Assembly: GCA_029778965.1 (NCBI GenBank) | Contig: JAKPBL010000020.1 | Location: forward strand, 1 to 5,728 | Origin: Bacteroidota bacterium | Lineage (GTDB): Bacteria > Bacteroidota > Bacteroidia > Chitinophagales > Chitinophagaceae | Reading direction: 5' to 3' | Length of the DNA: 5,728 nt | Made by a program: the position numbers and the translations under genes | Part shown: positions 4,778-5,728 of the stretch, in pieces | Numbering within the stretch: position 1 is the stretch's first letter | Layout: each line of letters starts with the position of its first letter | The notes under the pieces: model-generated | Database searches by the model: none | What the model saw: only the letters and a program-made list of their open reading frames with translations | Told to the model about the DNA's origin: nothing

Positions 4778-5728
4778 ATGAAAAGTTTTTTTCTCGCGGG
4801 TGGATTGCTATTGCACTTTGCCGTTGCTGTCTGTCAGTCATTGGGCGACAGAATTGAAATTGGTGACGACGTTTCAAAATTGGTATTTCCCCGCGTTATT
4901 GGTTATTCCACAAACACCATTTCTGTCAGTGATTTTAAAGGGAAAATCCTGATACTTGATTTTTGGTCCACCTGGTGTGCGCCCTGCTTTAAGCAGTTTG
5001 GGCCCACCATCGATCTGCAAAACAAATACAAAAACGATGTCGTTATCCTTGCTGTCAATTGTTATATCAACGATGATGAGGCTGTCATAAAGAAAGCAGT
5101 TGGCCGTTGGGAAAAAGGACAGGATAGGAAATTCACCCTCCCGATTGCATTGTATGACAGCACCAATTTGCGCCGGCTGATGCCAACCGGCGTGCCGCAT
5201 TATATGTGGATCGATCGCACCGGCATTTTCAGGGGCGCCGGCAGAGACGACAGTTTCAATGAATCGATTATCCAGTCGGCCATCGCCGGCGATTTCACCG
5301 GCATCCGTCAATCCAGGCGTATTTTTTTCAATAGCAATTCCCATTTACTTGCAGAAAATCCTTTTCCCGTCGATTCCATCATGTATAGCTCCATGCTAGG
5401 CGGCTACAACCGGGATGTTCCTGGTATAGCAGGAGCTCAATACGACAGCGCCGGCAGGTTGTTGGGCCTGGTGGTTACCAATTGCGTAGTGCCACAATTA
5501 TATGGGGCTACTGATTCGACCATTAACCGGTTACCCATTAACCGTTTTTACGGCGAAGGCATTGATTTGGAAAGAATGTATTGCTACCAATTATGGTACA
5601 GGAATCAGTCGCTCGGAAGTTTACAGCTAATGATGCGTGCGGAAATAGACCGGTTGCTGCAGGTGCAATCAGGTTGGCAAGTCCGGGAAACAGATTGCTG
5701 GGCGTTGTCGGTGGCTGAGCCAAAAAGG
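4778..5728 (+). CDS. Exported TlpA-like thioredoxin-fold protein, incomplete at the right edge
   Basis: The frame is open from the ATG at 4778 to the last base (317 codons, no stop). Residues 1-20 (MKSFFLAGGLLLHFAVAVCQ) form a signal peptide; C19 is preceded by V-A-V, so it is only a poor lipobox. The thioredoxin domain follows: FKGKILILDFWSTWCAPC (53-70), with active-site cysteines C67 and C70, then the cis-proline motif GVPHYMWIDRTG (138-149, P140). This is the TlpA/ResA class, which reduces or exchanges disulfides outside the cytoplasm. From about residue 180 onward there is an additional region of more than 130 residues that I cannot assign firmly. Its end, with RETDCWALSVAEPK, faintly resembles the DUF3738/TIGR03435 domain. 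The gene is codirectional with the sigma factor gene but separated by 251 bp and a strong hairpin. Confidence 0.82.
   Translation, partial: MKSFFLAGGLLLHFAVAVCQSLGDRIEIGDDVSKLVFPRVIGYSTNTISVSDFKGKILILDFWSTWCAPCFKQFGPTIDLQNKYKNDVVILAVNCYINDDEAVIKKAVGRWEKGQDRKFTLPIALYDSTNLRRLMPTGVPHYMWIDRTGIFRGAGRDDSFNESIIQSAIAGDFTGIRQSRRIFFNSNSHLLAENPFPVDSIMYSSMLGGYNRDVPGIAGAQYDSAGRLLGLVVTNCVVPQLYGATDSTINRLPINRFYGEGIDLERMYCYQLWYRNQSLGSLQLMMRAEIDRLLQVQSGWQVRETDCWALSVAEPKR

Noticed and set aside
4874..5344. Minus-strand open frame of 156 codons opposite the thioredoxin-fold gene
   Set aside because: The plus frame has a signal peptide, WCAPC and a cis-proline motif; the minus frame is its shadow.

Overview
The window looks like chromosome from a Bacteroidetes bacterium, probably of the Chitinophaga/Niastella type. 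Three things point there. The FtsX-like permease N-terminus at the left edge has the Bacteroidetes form. A phosphotransferase fused to a RapZ C-terminal domain sits beside a sugar nucleotidyltransferase. A near-ideal Bacteroidetes -7 promoter element (TAnnTTTG) precedes the small gene at 3184-2660. No tRNA, rRNA, CRISPR array or insertion sequence was seen.

Left part (1-2542). A permease gene on the minus strand runs off the left edge. Divergent from it is a two-gene plus-strand unit. The first gene (332-1780) encodes a sugar-kinase-like phosphotransferase with an added RapZ C-terminal domain. The second (1826-2542, TTG start) encodes a MurU/RmlA-type nucleotidyltransferase. Anomeric kinase plus uridylyltransferase is the logic of the AmgK-MurU cell-wall sugar salvage route known from Pseudomonas. 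The RapZ domain suggests that amino-sugar phosphate sensing is built into the kinase. A weak terminator-like hairpin follows.

Middle part (2543-3968). Three minus-strand genes are read in the order 3812-3564, 3502-3260 and 3184-2660. The first two encode small, clearly paralogous HTH (Xre/Cro-type) regulators. The third encodes an unrecognised, probably soluble 174-residue protein. Each gene is preceded by ACTAA/TTAGT half-sites. The best is a perfect 10-bp inverted repeat at 3223-3245 that overlaps the expected -33 region of the promoter of the 174-residue gene. This looks like a small autoregulated switch with an unknown output, and it is the least explained part of the window.

Right part (3969-5728). 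Divergent from the regulators is an ECF sigma factor gene with no anti-sigma (FecR) gene after it. A 251-bp gap follows, ending in a long GC-rich hairpin with a T tract. The last gene (4778 to the right edge, incomplete) encodes an exported thioredoxin-fold protein with a WCAPC active site and an additional C-terminal region. All functional statements rest on reading motifs by eye; no database search was possible.
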